A DNA stretch of 7,987 nt from Clostridia bacterium (GCA_017466005.1 JAFTUZ010000130.1:1-7987), one strand, 5' to 3'; numbered from the stretch's first letter, positions 1-6,299 are shown. The notes: generated by a model from the letters alone, not told the origin. Numbers and translations: made by a program.

Positions 1-47
1 TAGTTTTATGTTTTTATTATTTAATACTTATATTTTATAAAATAAAA

Positions 48-76
48 TTATTTTTACCAAAAAAATATGCTATATT
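48..76 (+). promoter_or_regulatory. Possible promoter for the collagen-like lipoprotein gene
   Basis: An extended -10 element (TGCTATATT, positions 68-76) lies 17 bases after a weak -35-like TTATTT (48-53). A perfect TATAAT also sits at 81-86 but has no convincing -35 at the right distance. The first 140 bases are extremely AT-rich, so chance matches are expected. The region from 1 to 169 otherwise holds no gene, and I saw no riboswitch or RNA gene in it. If the promoter is real, the transcript would have an untranslated leader of roughly 85 bases. This is a low-confidence call made by eye. Confidence 0.25.
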
Positions 77-156
77 TATTTATAATTTTACATTTTTTTT
101 GCTATTTGTTACCAACTACATACATCTAACAATCAGTTAAATGTGTGTTTTGTAAT

Positions 157-172
157 AGGGAGGAAAAAGATG
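157..172 (+). promoter_or_regulatory. Ribosome binding site that fixes the lipoprotein start
   Basis: AGGGAGG at 157-163 lies six bases before the ATG at 170. This strong Shine-Dalgarno supports 170 as the start over the longer reading frame from a GTG at 143, which has no site upstream. It also beats the downstream ATG at 215, which has only a weak AGAG-like sequence before it. Confidence 0.8.
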
Positions 173-2425
173 TTTAATAAAAATAAAATAACTCTAGAAA
201 CTAGAGAAAATAAAATGGAAAAAATAAAGAAAAAAGGTTTAAGAAAAACTTTATTTACTACTGTAATGAGTATGGGAGTATTGCTTGGTTGTACAGGAAT
301 GCTAGTAGGTTGTGGCGAAGCAGGCCCAAAAGGAGATACCGGAGCAACTGGGCCAGCTGGTCCACAAGGAGTTGCAGGTTCAAGTTTTTTAACAGATGAA
401 GGTGTGCCGGCAAGTACATATGGGGCAAATGGTGATGTGTATTTAGATTCCTCAACTTTTAATTTATATAAAAAAGTAGATGGTGTTTGGACAGAATTAG
501 GTAATATAAAAGGTGATACAGGAGATACTGGTGATACTGGTCCAGAAGGTTCGCAAGGTGCTGCTGGTGTGGATGGTTCTATGTGGTTTACTGGAACAGC
601 ACTTACCGGAACAGGCACTGAAATAGAAGCAACTGTAGAAAATACAAAAGTTGGAGATTTGTATTTTAATACAACTACTTGTGATTTATATCAATGCGTT
701 GCAGAAAATACATGGAATTGGATTTCTAATATAAAGGGTGAACAAGGAGCAACTGGTCCTGCTGGGGAACAAGGTTCTACAGGTCAGGCTGGTGAGCAAG
801 GTGTGGCAGGCGTTTCTGGTGCAACATGGCTTACAGGAACTGCTATATCAGGTACAACAAGTGGAATTTCTGCTGAAATAACAGATTCAAAAATTGGTGA
901 TTTATACTATAATACAACATCTTGTGATTTATATCAATGTGTGGCTGAAAATACATGGGATTGGCTATCTAACCTTAAAGGGGAACAAGGTGTTCAAGGT
1001 GTACAGGGGGCTACTGGTAAGGACGGAGTTGATGTTGGTGCATTAGATAATATGGGTTTTATGCATATATCTTTTGATGATGTAACAATTTGCTTTAATA
1101 ACTTAAAAAATAACAGTTATACAAGTTTATATGATGAGCCTTTCTTTAATTGGTTAAAAACTTTACACGATACTTATGGTGCAAAATTTAGTTTGTATGC
1201 ATATAATAGTTCTTTAACTAGTGTGCCTAACACTTATGCTGAAGAGTTTTTTGAAGCAAAGGATTGGTTAAAAATTGGTTTACACGCAACAGATTCTAGT
1301 TCTAATTTTGGAAGTTCTACATATGAGCAAGGTAAAACTGCATGGAATACTTTTGTAGATAATGTTACACGTATAACTGGCACATATTTAAGTGTGGATA
1401 GAATGCCAAGACTTCATACTTTTGCTGGCAGTGAAGAAGCATTAAAAGGTATGAGAGATGCTAATTATGGTGCTATTGGATTTTTATCTGCTGATGATGC
1501 TAGAAATTCATATTATTTTGATGATGAAACTACTACATATTTATATTCTAACGACCATATAACAGATTATAAAAATGGATTAACTTTTGTGGCAACAGAT
1601 TTAAGAACTGATTGGTTTGCGGGAACAAGTGCAAGTAATGAATATAGAGAGCCAACAAAAGACAATGTGTATGATGAACTTGTAGAAAGATATACAAATG
1701 TTGAGTTTGCAAACTCAGTAAGTTCTTACATATTATTTGGTCACGAATGGCAATTTTATAATGGAACAACTTTAACAGAAACTGGTAAAAAGTATTTTGA
1801 AGATGCTTGTAAGTTTGCAAATGAGTATAATATCAATTTTGATTACTCTCAAAACAAGGCATTTAATCCAACACCTTATGATATTTATCCACAAACCACT
1901 ACAGCGGGTGGAAATACTGATAGTGAAGAAGAACAAGAGCCTGCTGTAACAACTGTAAAGTATTTTAACACTGATATGCAAATTGTAGATAGTATTAGCG
2001 AAATGACTTTTGATATAAACTATACACTTCCAGGTGGTGCAACCACTGATTTTAAGGATGCAACGGTAGATGGTAGGGCAACTTGTGTTACAGAAGTTCT
2101 TGCAGTAAATGGTGGGGAAACAATAGATTTTGTTTCTAATTTGGCAGAAGTGTTTGGCTCTACTGATTTATCTTGGGCCCTTATGGAATTTTCATCTGCG
2201 CCATTAAGTGTAAGTACTTTGTCTTATCAAAATGTTACTGCATCTACAACTGATTTGCAACAAAAAGCGGCTTGTGGATTTGCTTGGTTAACTGGTGATA
2301 CTTCAAGCCATACTCTAAATTCCAATACAAGATACATAATGTTATCTTTTAAAAATGGCGATGGCTCTGTTGACTTTACTCCTGAACAATTAGAAAAATT
2401 ATCACAATGTTTAACAATATCTTAA
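170..2425 (+). CDS. Secreted lipoprotein with collagen-like repeats and a polysaccharide-deacetylase-like domain
   Basis: The predicted 751-residue protein is a membrane-anchored surface lipoprotein. Numbered from the ATG at 170, it has a basic N-terminus, a hydrophobic segment and a lipobox LVGC with Cys48; a second lipobox-like LLGC puts a Cys at 41. Four Gly-X-Y blocks follow at about 52-70, 115-136, 190-217 and 271-286. They are separated by three related modules at 71-114, 137-189 and 218-270. Residues about 295-569 look like a NodB-type deacetylase barrel: SFDD with Asp303/304, GLHATD with His372, MPRLH with His416, and GHEW with His525. An acidic Thr/Glu/Pro linker (577-594) leads to an unrecognised C-terminal domain (595-751). 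The deacetylase motifs are not canonical, so activity and substrate are unknown. Collagen-like blocks usually form trimers and stalks; that role here is inference. A hairpin terminator follows directly, which suggests a single-gene transcript. Confidence 0.85.
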   Translation: MFNKNKITLETRENKMEKIKKKGLRKTLFTTVMSMGVLLGCTGMLVGCGEAGPKGDTGATGPAGPQGVAGSSFLTDEGVPASTYGANGDVYLDSSTFNLYKKVDGVWTELGNIKGDTGDTGDTGPEGSQGAAGVDGSMWFTGTALTGTGTEIEATVENTKVGDLYFNTTTCDLYQCVAENTWNWISNIKGEQGATGPAGEQGSTGQAGEQGVAGVSGATWLTGTAISGTTSGISAEITDSKIGDLYYNTTSCDLYQCVAENTWDWLSNLKGEQGVQGVQGATGKDGVDVGALDNMGFMHISFDDVTICFNNLKNNSYTSLYDEPFFNWLKTLHDTYGAKFSLYAYNSSLTSVPNTYAEEFFEAKDWLKIGLHATDSSSNFGSSTYEQGKTAWNTFVDNVTRITGTYLSVDRMPRLHTFAGSEEALKGMRDANYGAIGFLSADDARNSYYFDDETTTYLYSNDHITDYKNGLTFVATDLRTDWFAGTSASNEYREPTKDNVYDELVERYTNVEFANSVSSYILFGHEWQFYNGTTLTETGKKYFEDACKFANEYNINFDYSQNKAFNPTPYDIYPQTTTAGGNTDSEEEQEPAVTTVKYFNTDMQIVDSISEMTFDINYTLPGGATTDFKDATVDGRATCVTEVLAVNGGETIDFVSNLAEVFGSTDLSWALMEFSSAPLSVSTLSYQNVTASTTDLQQKAACGFAWLTGDTSSHTLNSNTRYIMLSFKNGDGSVDFTPEQLEKLSQCLTIS
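323..379 (+). repeat. Collagen-like Gly-X-Y block 1
   Basis: Six consecutive Gly-X-Y triplets (GPK GDT GAT GPA GPQ GVA) plus a closing Gly begin four residues after the lipidated Cys48. Pro in the X position with Ala, Thr or Gln in Y is typical of bacterial collagen-like sequences. Confidence 0.85.
512..577 (+). repeat. Collagen-like Gly-X-Y block 2
   Basis: Seven Gly-X-Y triplets plus a closing Gly, opening with three GDT triplets and then GPE GSQ GAA GVD. The acidic GDT run differs from the neutral or GEQ-rich later blocks. The near-identical GDT codons form a short DNA-level tandem repeat. Confidence 0.85.
578..736 (+). repeat. Inter-collagen module, copy 2 (53 residues, Cys pair)
   Basis: This 53-residue module (protein residues 137-189) lies between collagen-like blocks 2 and 3. 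It aligns without gaps to copy 3, with about 33 of 53 residues identical by eye. It shares GDLY, NTT, CDLYQC, VAENTW and a closing SN-x-K. A looser first copy is encoded at 380-511 (residues 71-114). It keeps the GDVY...LYK...GVW...NIK pattern but lacks both cysteines. Confidence 0.8.
737..820 (+). repeat. Collagen-like Gly-X-Y block 3
   Basis: Nine Gly-X-Y triplets plus a closing Gly (GEQ GAT GPA GEQ GST GQA GEQ GVA GVS), the longest uninterrupted block of the four. The GEQ triplet recurs three times. Confidence 0.85.
821..979 (+). repeat. Inter-collagen module, copy 3 (53 residues, Cys pair)
   Basis: This is the second well-matched copy of the module (protein residues 218-270), the same length as copy 2. 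It keeps the CDLYQC Cys pair, the VAENTW-D/N-W aromatic pair and the final Lys that leads into the next Gly-X-Y block. The strict alternation of module and collagen block points to duplication of a module-plus-collagen unit. Confidence 0.8.
980..1027 (+). repeat. Collagen-like Gly-X-Y block 4
   Basis: Five Gly-X-Y triplets plus a closing Gly (GEQ GVQ GVQ GAT GKD), then a short stretch leading into the deacetylase-like domain that begins near residue 295. Confidence 0.8.
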
Positions 2426-2442
2426 AAAATATAAATATAAAT

Positions 2443-2473
2443 AAAAAGAGTGGAAATAAAATCCACTTTTTTT
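2443..2473. terminator. Intrinsic terminator after the lipoprotein gene
   Basis: AGTGGA (2449-2454) pairs with TCCACT (2462-2467) across a seven-base loop. The stem is flanked by an A-run on the left and a seven-T run on the right (2467-2473). It starts 18 bases after the lipoprotein stop and serves that gene. The A-run on the left also gives a T-run on the minus strand, so it can work in both directions. Confidence 0.8.
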
Positions 2474-2490
2474 AACGTTTCAAACATAAA

Positions 2491-2524
2491 AAGCCAAGAG
2501 AAAAACTCTTGGCTTAATTTTTTT
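2491..2524. terminator. Strong bidirectional terminator between convergent genes
   Basis: A perfect 10-base-pair stem, AAGCCAAGAG (2491-2500) with CTCTTGGCTT (2506-2515), closes a five-A loop. A seven-T run lies at 2518-2524 on the plus strand, and a shorter T-run follows the stem on the minus strand. It lies 38 bases beyond the minus-strand degV-family stop and downstream of the first terminator. It therefore probably ends degV transcription and backs up the first hairpin. Confidence 0.8.
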
Positions 2525-2562
2525 CTACTAGTTTTTAAAGTTTTTGTGCATTTATTGCATTT

Positions 2563-3429
2563 TTATTTACTGTGGAATGTAAGGCCAACACATTTAGAGC
2601 CTATAACAATAGCATTATTTAATGAAATATAGGTTTTGGTTATTTCACTTTCATCTACATATTGCAAAAAGCGGTTGTAAAGTTTATCTGCTTCATCATC
2701 TGCATTAAGGCTAACAATAGAGAAGGTGTAGTCTGCAATATTTTCGCCATTATTATTAACAATATCAAAAAGTTTTGCAACAGTATTTTTAAAACCTTTT
2801 GCTTTATCTAAAAGGTTAAATTTCCCTTCGGTATTTATACTTATTATAGGTTTCATATTAATTAATGCACCACTAAAACTTTCTTCAATATCATCAACAA
2901 TAGGGTTTTTTGCCAAAAATTCTACATTATCAACAACAAAAGCGGTAACAAATTCACCAGTGTGAGCACGTGCAAATTCTATAGCTTTCATAAAATCGCC
3001 TTCTTTTTTATATAAAGTAGTAGCAAGTTTAGCAATATCACTAATACCACGAGAAACGGTTAGGGTATCTATTAAAACAATGTTTTGTTCAGGGAACTCT
3101 TCACTTAACTGTGTAAAAGCTGCTTTAATGTCGGCACCGCCATCAGGTAAAAGTTGTGTTGAAACGGTAAAGAAAGCAATATCTTCACCTTGTTGAGCAA
3201 ATGGTTTAAAAAATTCAATCCATTCTTCTTGTGTTAAATGAATAATTTTATATTTACCATTTAATATATCTTCATATAATTGTTTGTTATTTTTAACTTC
3301 TTCGTTATAACCTTCAAAATTAATGATTTTTCTGCATTTTGAGATTTTGCTTGGGGCAAGGGTTAATCCAAAAGTTTCTAATTCGCTACCAAACATATCT
3401 GCAAAAGCATCTACAAAAAATTTTGCCAT
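2563..3429 (-). CDS. Divergent DegV-family (fatty-acid-binding-like) protein
   Basis: This 288-residue cytoplasmic protein has no signal peptide and is close to the usual DegV length (about 280-290). The family pattern is visible: TQEEWIEFFKPF (66-77), a strand and loop at AFFTVS (85-90), VLIDTLTVSRGISDIAK (118-134) in place of the usual VIDS...S.G.G segment, FVVDNVEFL (164-172), the MKPIISI core (192-198), and a C-terminal VIGSK near 275. DegV proteins such as FakB bind a fatty acid and present it to a fatty acid kinase. Here the usual SGT loop reads TQLLPDGGAD and the GGRI motif reads NPIVDD, so ligand binding may be altered or lost. AAGAGGTGA upstream of the ATG fixes the start. It has its own promoter and follows slt on the same strand. 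Confidence 0.75.
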   Translation of the reverse strand: MAKFFVDAFADMFGSELETFGLTLAPSKISKCRKIINFEGYNEEVKNNKQLYEDILNGKYKIIHLTQEEWIEFFKPFAQQGEDIAFFTVSTQLLPDGGADIKAAFTQLSEEFPEQNIVLIDTLTVSRGISDIAKLATTLYKKEGDFMKAIEFARAHTGEFVTAFVVDNVEFLAKNPIVDDIEESFSGALINMKPIISINTEGKFNLLDKAKGFKNTVAKLFDIVNNNGENIADYTFSIVSLNADDEADKLYNRFLQYVDESEITKTYISLNNAIVIGSKCVGLTFHSK

Positions 3430-3455
3430 AAATTTTCACCTCTTTTAACCTTATA

Positions 3456-3485
3456 ATAATACATAATTTTTAAAAGGTTTGTCAA
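3456..3485 (-). promoter_or_regulatory. Promoter for the degV-family gene
   Basis: Read on the minus strand, a perfect -35 TTGACA (3480-3485) is followed after 18 bases by TATTAT (3456-3461). Transcription would begin about 15-20 bases before the ribosome binding site (3436-3444). The promoter lies in the 71-base gap after the slt stop. The degV-family gene can therefore be expressed independently, although no terminator is visible between the two. Confidence 0.65.
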
Positions 3486-3500
3486 AGGTTTTTAGTCAAA

Positions 3501-4031
3501 TTAAAAACAAAATTTATAAATTCTTTTGTTAAAAGCAATTTTTTGAATATAAGCATTTGTTTCTTTGTAAGGGGTTGTTGTTAATTTTACTCCATTAGAT
3601 GAATATTTTTCGTTTTTTAGCCATTGCTTTACATAACTACTGCCAGCATTATATGCGCTTAATGCGGTGTTTTCATCTTTAAATTCATTTAATAACATAT
3701 TAAGATAGGCACAGCCTAATTGAATGTTTATTTCTGGAATAAATAAATCTTCTTTTGAATTTAATTCAATTTTTTCTTTTTCCGCTACCCAAAAAGCGGT
3801 GGAAGGCATAAGTTGCATAAGCCCCATAGCACCCGCTTTGGAAATTGCTTGTTCATTATATTTACTTTCGGCATTAATTACACTTGCAACCAAAACTGGG
3901 TCTAGGTTGTATTGGTTAGAATATTTTTCTATTTCGTTGTGATATTTTTGTGGAAATATTAGTAAAAATAAACATACAGCAAATGCAATAAGAGCAAATA
4001 TTATAAAATTTATTAAAATAATCTTTTTCAT
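3501..4031 (-). CDS. Membrane-anchored soluble-lytic-transglycosylase-type murein hydrolase
   Basis: A 176-residue cell-wall enzyme from the ATG at 4031. A short Lys-rich N-terminus and one hydrophobic helix (about residues 3-25) anchor it in the membrane with the catalytic domain outside. The domain has the full SLT signature: NAESKYN with catalytic Glu55, AGAMGLMQLMP (66-76), AYNAG (126-130) and PYKETNAYI (154-162). Such enzymes cleave the MurNAc-GlcNAc bond of peptidoglycan, leaving a 1,6-anhydro end. Its compact size matches small Firmicutes SLT proteins. The frame can be extended to a GTG at 4076, but no ribosome binding site precedes it, and the ATG gives a normal signal-anchor. Only a weak GTGA lies before the ATG, so translation may be low. 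It is divergent from ylxM. I assign no gene symbol because several small SLT families exist. Confidence 0.88.
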   Translation of the reverse strand: MKKIILINFIIFALIAFAVCLFLLIFPQKYHNEIEKYSNQYNLDPVLVASVINAESKYNEQAISKAGAMGLMQLMPSTAFWVAEKEKIELNSKEDLFIPEINIQLGCAYLNMLLNEFKDENTALSAYNAGSSYVKQWLKNEKYSSNGVKLTTTPYKETNAYIQKIAFNKRIYKFCF

Positions 4032-4098
4032 TTTTTTCACATTATTTATTATGTATAATTTTTGAAAATTAATCACTGCAAAACACTAATATTTAATG

Positions 4099-4127
4099 AT
4101 TTTACTATATTTAATTAAAAAAGCTAA
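4099..4127 (-). promoter_or_regulatory. Possible promoter for the lytic transglycosylase gene
   Basis: On the minus strand, TTAGCT (4122-4127) is followed 17 bases later by TAAAAT (4099-4104). The -10 is good and the -35 matches at only three positions. It would give a leader of about 60 bases before the ATG at 4031, and would start too close to the alternative GTG at 4076 to leave room for a ribosome binding site. The surrounding sequence is AT-rich, so this is tentative. Confidence 0.35.
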
Positions 4128-4175
4128 AATTTTTACATTTTAACCAATTTTCTTGCAAAAAAAACAAAAAACATC

Positions 4176-4204
4176 TTGACTTTGCGTAATTTTTAGTATA
4201 TACT
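4176..4204 (+). promoter_or_regulatory. Promoter of the ylxM-ffh-rpsP cluster
   Basis: TTGACT (4176-4181) is separated by exactly 17 bases from TATACT (4199-4204), a near-consensus sigma-A-type promoter. Transcription should start near 4210, leaving a leader of about 35 bases before the ylxM ATG at 4247. It is the only convincing plus-strand promoter before the cluster. Confidence 0.75.
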
Positions 4205-4246
4205 TTGTGTAAAGTAGAAATACTTGACAAGCAGTAGGTGTAAATT

Positions 4247-4588
4247 ATGAACATTTCACAAATAATTAAACTTGGTAAAATGCTTGATTTATATGGGGCT
4301 TTGCTGACTGAAAAACAATTTAAAATTTTAAATAGTTATGTTAACTACAACGGTTCGCTATCAGAAATTGCAGAGGAATATAATATTTCTAGGCAGGCAG
4401 TAGCGGATTTGGTTAAACGCACAACCGAACGTTTGCAGGATTTGGAAAGTAAGTTAAAATTTTGCAATAAAATTGAAGTTGTTATTGCAAAGGTTCCAGA
4501 AATTTTAAGCAAGCAAAATTTAACTGAACAGCAAAAAATTAGTTGTGAAAAATCTATAATTGAACTTATAAAAACCTTGGAGGATTAA
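4247..4588 (+). CDS. ylxM: YlxM/p13-family helix-turn-helix protein linked to SRP
   Basis: A 113-residue protein of the YlxM (UPF0122) family, whose gene almost always lies beside ffh in Firmicutes. Residues about 13-70 carry the family pattern: LYGALLTEKQ, then a sigma-region-4-like helix-turn-helix (LSEIAEEYNISRQAVADLVKR, about 38-58), then a helical tail. In streptococci a YlxM protein binds the SRP and its RNA and affects Ffh GTPase activity. Its exact role in other bacteria is less clear. AGGTG (4236-4240) precedes the ATG by six bases. The stop lies three bases before ffh, and the ffh ribosome binding site lies inside the end of ylxM, so translation is probably coupled. Confidence 0.92.
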   Translation: MNISQIIKLGKMLDLYGALLTEKQFKILNSYVNYNGSLSEIAEEYNISRQAVADLVKRTTERLQDLESKLKFCNKIEVVIAKVPEILSKQNLTEQQKISCEKSIIELIKTLED

Positions 4589-4591
4589 TTT

Positions 4592-5908
4592 ATGGCACTT
4601 TTTAGTTCGCTATCCGAAAGGCTTGGGCATATTTTTTCTAAAATAACTAAGCGTGGTAAATTAACCGAACTTGAAATTAATCAAGCAATGCGTGAAATAC
4701 GAATTGCTTTGCTTGAAGCAGATGTAAACTTTTCAGTTGCGAAAAAGTTTATAGAGCAAGTTTCTCAAAAAGCAGTTGGGGAAGAAGTGTTAAAAAGTTT
4801 AACACCTGGTCAGCAAGTAGTTAAAATTGTAAACGAAGAACTTATTGCTTTAATGGGAAATTCGCAATCAAAACTAGACCTTTCTGGCACACCGCCAACA
4901 ATTATAATGATGTGTGGTTTGCAAGGTGCTGGTAAAACCACAATGTGTGGAAAACTTGGTGCATATTTAAAAAGCCAAGGGAAAAAGGTTTTGCTTGTAG
5001 CGGGTGATATTTATAGGCCTGCGGCAATAAATCAGTTGCAAATTGTTGGTAAAAATGCTGGGGTTGAAGTGTTTGAAAAAGGTACTCAAAACCCAGTTAA
5101 AACAGCAAAAGAAGCCATTGAGTATGCAAAGAAAAACGACTTTACTGTGGTTGTTATTGATACAGCTGGTAGGTTGCACATTAATGAAGAATTAATGGAA
5201 GAACTTGCAAATATCAAGCAAGAAGTAAAGCCTGCTGAAATTTTGCTTACAATAGATGCAATGACTGGTCAGGACAGTGTTACAGTTGCAAAAGAATTTG
5301 ATGAAAAGTTGGATATTACTGGTGTGATTGTAACAAAACTTGATGGTGATACTCGTGGTGGTGTGGCTCTTTCGGTAAAAGCAGTAACTGGTAAACCTAT
5401 AAAATTCTGTGGTGTTGGTGAAAAGTTGGGTGATATAGAACCTTTCTATCCAGACCGTATGGCATCAAGAATTTTAGGTATGGGTGATGTTCTTACCTTA
5501 ATAGAAAAAGCACAAAGTGCTGTTGATGAAAAGGAAATGCAAAAACTAGAAAAAGCTTTTAGAGAAAACGCATTTACTTTGGAAGACTTTTTGGCACAAT
5601 TTGATAAACTAGACAAAATGGGCGATATAAACCAGTTAATTGAAATGATTCCTGGTGCGAAAAAGAAATTGGGAAATGTTTCGGTTAATCCTAAAGACAT
5701 AGAAAGAAATAAAGCAATTATTCAATCTATGACAAAAAAAGAAAGATTAAATCCAGACATCATAAAAGCAAGTCAGAAAAAACGAATTGCAACCGGAAGT
5801 GGAACAAGTATTCAAGATGTTAATACTTTATTAAAGCAATTTTACCAATCTAAAGAAATGATGAAAAGATTTGGCGGAAAGAAAAAAGGTAAATTACCAT
5901 TATTTTAA
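4592..5908 (+). CDS. ffh: Signal recognition particle GTPase Ffh (SRP54 homologue)
   Basis: The 438-residue Ffh binds 4.5S/6S SRP RNA and signal sequences on ribosomes and delivers nascent membrane proteins to FtsY. The N domain spans about 1-95. The G domain carries GLQGAGKTT (109-117, P-loop), GDIYRPAA (138-145, insertion box), DTAGR (190-194) and TKLDGDTRGG (248-257). The M domain (about 297-438) contains the RNA-binding stretch RIATGSGTSIQDVN (398-411) and a basic tail, GGKKKGKLPLF. All GTPase motifs are intact and the length is near the family norm of about 440-450. The M domain has only about seven methionines, fewer than the E. coli protein. GGAGGA (4579-4584) is the ribosome binding site. 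ftsY is not in the window. Confidence 0.98.
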   Translation: MALFSSLSERLGHIFSKITKRGKLTELEINQAMREIRIALLEADVNFSVAKKFIEQVSQKAVGEEVLKSLTPGQQVVKIVNEELIALMGNSQSKLDLSGTPPTIIMMCGLQGAGKTTMCGKLGAYLKSQGKKVLLVAGDIYRPAAINQLQIVGKNAGVEVFEKGTQNPVKTAKEAIEYAKKNDFTVVVIDTAGRLHINEELMEELANIKQEVKPAEILLTIDAMTGQDSVTVAKEFDEKLDITGVIVTKLDGDTRGGVALSVKAVTGKPIKFCGVGEKLGDIEPFYPDRMASRILGMGDVLTLIEKAQSAVDEKEMQKLEKAFRENAFTLEDFLAQFDKLDKMGDINQLIEMIPGAKKKLGNVSVNPKDIERNKAIIQSMTKKERLNPDIIKASQKKRIATGSGTSIQDVNTLLKQFYQSKEMMKRFGGKKKGKLPLF

Positions 5909-5954
5909 TGGAATTTAATATTAAAAATTTATAAATTTTAAGGAGAAAATTACT

Positions 5955-6299
5955 ATGGCAGTAAAAATTAGACTTACAAGAATGGGAGACAAAAAATCAG
6001 CATTCTACCGTGTTGTTGCAGCAGATTCTCGTTGCGCAAGAGACGGAAACTACATTGAAAACTTGGGAACATACAACCCAGTTAAACAACCTTTTGAACT
6101 TAACTTAAAAGCAGACAGAATTCAATACTGGCTTTCTTGTGGTGCTCAACCAACAGAAACAGCAAAAGAATTACTTATTAAAGCAAACATTATAGAAGCT
6201 AAACCTTATGTGGCACCAAAACCTAAACAAATGCCACCAGCTCCAAAAACTAAACCGGAAGAAAACGCAGAAGCAGAAGGTGAAGCTGCAGCAGAATAA
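5955..6299 (+). CDS. rpsP: 30S ribosomal protein S16 with acidic C-terminal tail
   Basis: S16 is a primary assembly protein of the 30S subunit body. Residues 1-81 show the whole family pattern: MAVKIRLTRMGDKKSAFYRVV, DSRCARDG, IENLGTYNP, and the ADRIQYWLSCGAQPTETAKELL helix region. The protein is 114 residues long against the common 80-90. The extra 33 residues (82-114) are a Pro/Lys-rich then Glu/Ala-rich tail, probably disordered. AGGAG (5941-5945) lies nine bases before the ATG. The gene sits 46 bases after ffh with no terminator between, so it is probably cotranscribed. A small hairpin overlaps its stop codon. Confidence 0.97.
   Translation: MAVKIRLTRMGDKKSAFYRVVAADSRCARDGNYIENLGTYNPVKQPFELNLKADRIQYWLSCGAQPTETAKELLIKANIIEAKPYVAPKPKQMPPAPKTKPEENAEAEGEAAAE

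Noticed and set aside
32..43. Palindrome ATTTTATAAAAT in the leader as an operator
   Set aside because: The region is almost pure A and T, where such palindromes occur by chance, and no second copy or matching regulator is present.
143..169. Upstream GTG start that would extend the lipoprotein by nine residues
   Set aside because: No ribosome binding site precedes it, whereas AGGGAGG sits at the right distance from the ATG at 170.
194..206. Small inverted repeat TCTAG-AAA-CTAGA at the start of the lipoprotein gene
   Set aside because: A five-base-pair AT-rich stem is too weak to claim a regulatory structure.
133..618. A minus-strand 161-codon frame opposite the collagen-like region, rich in Pro and Ser
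   Set aside because: It is the antisense of Gly-X-Y codons (GGT/GGA read as ACC/TCC and similar), has no ribosome binding site, and lies inside a strongly supported gene.
4224..4229. Second TTGACA as a -35 element just before ylxM
   Set aside because: No -10 lies at 16-18 bases, and any start would fall at or inside the coding region. The TTGACT/TATACT pair at 4176-4204 is better.
4077..4246. Possible small RNA or riboswitch in the divergent intergenic region
   Set aside because: Apart from the two promoter candidates it is simple AT-rich sequence with no GC-bearing paired structure or recognisable conserved motif.
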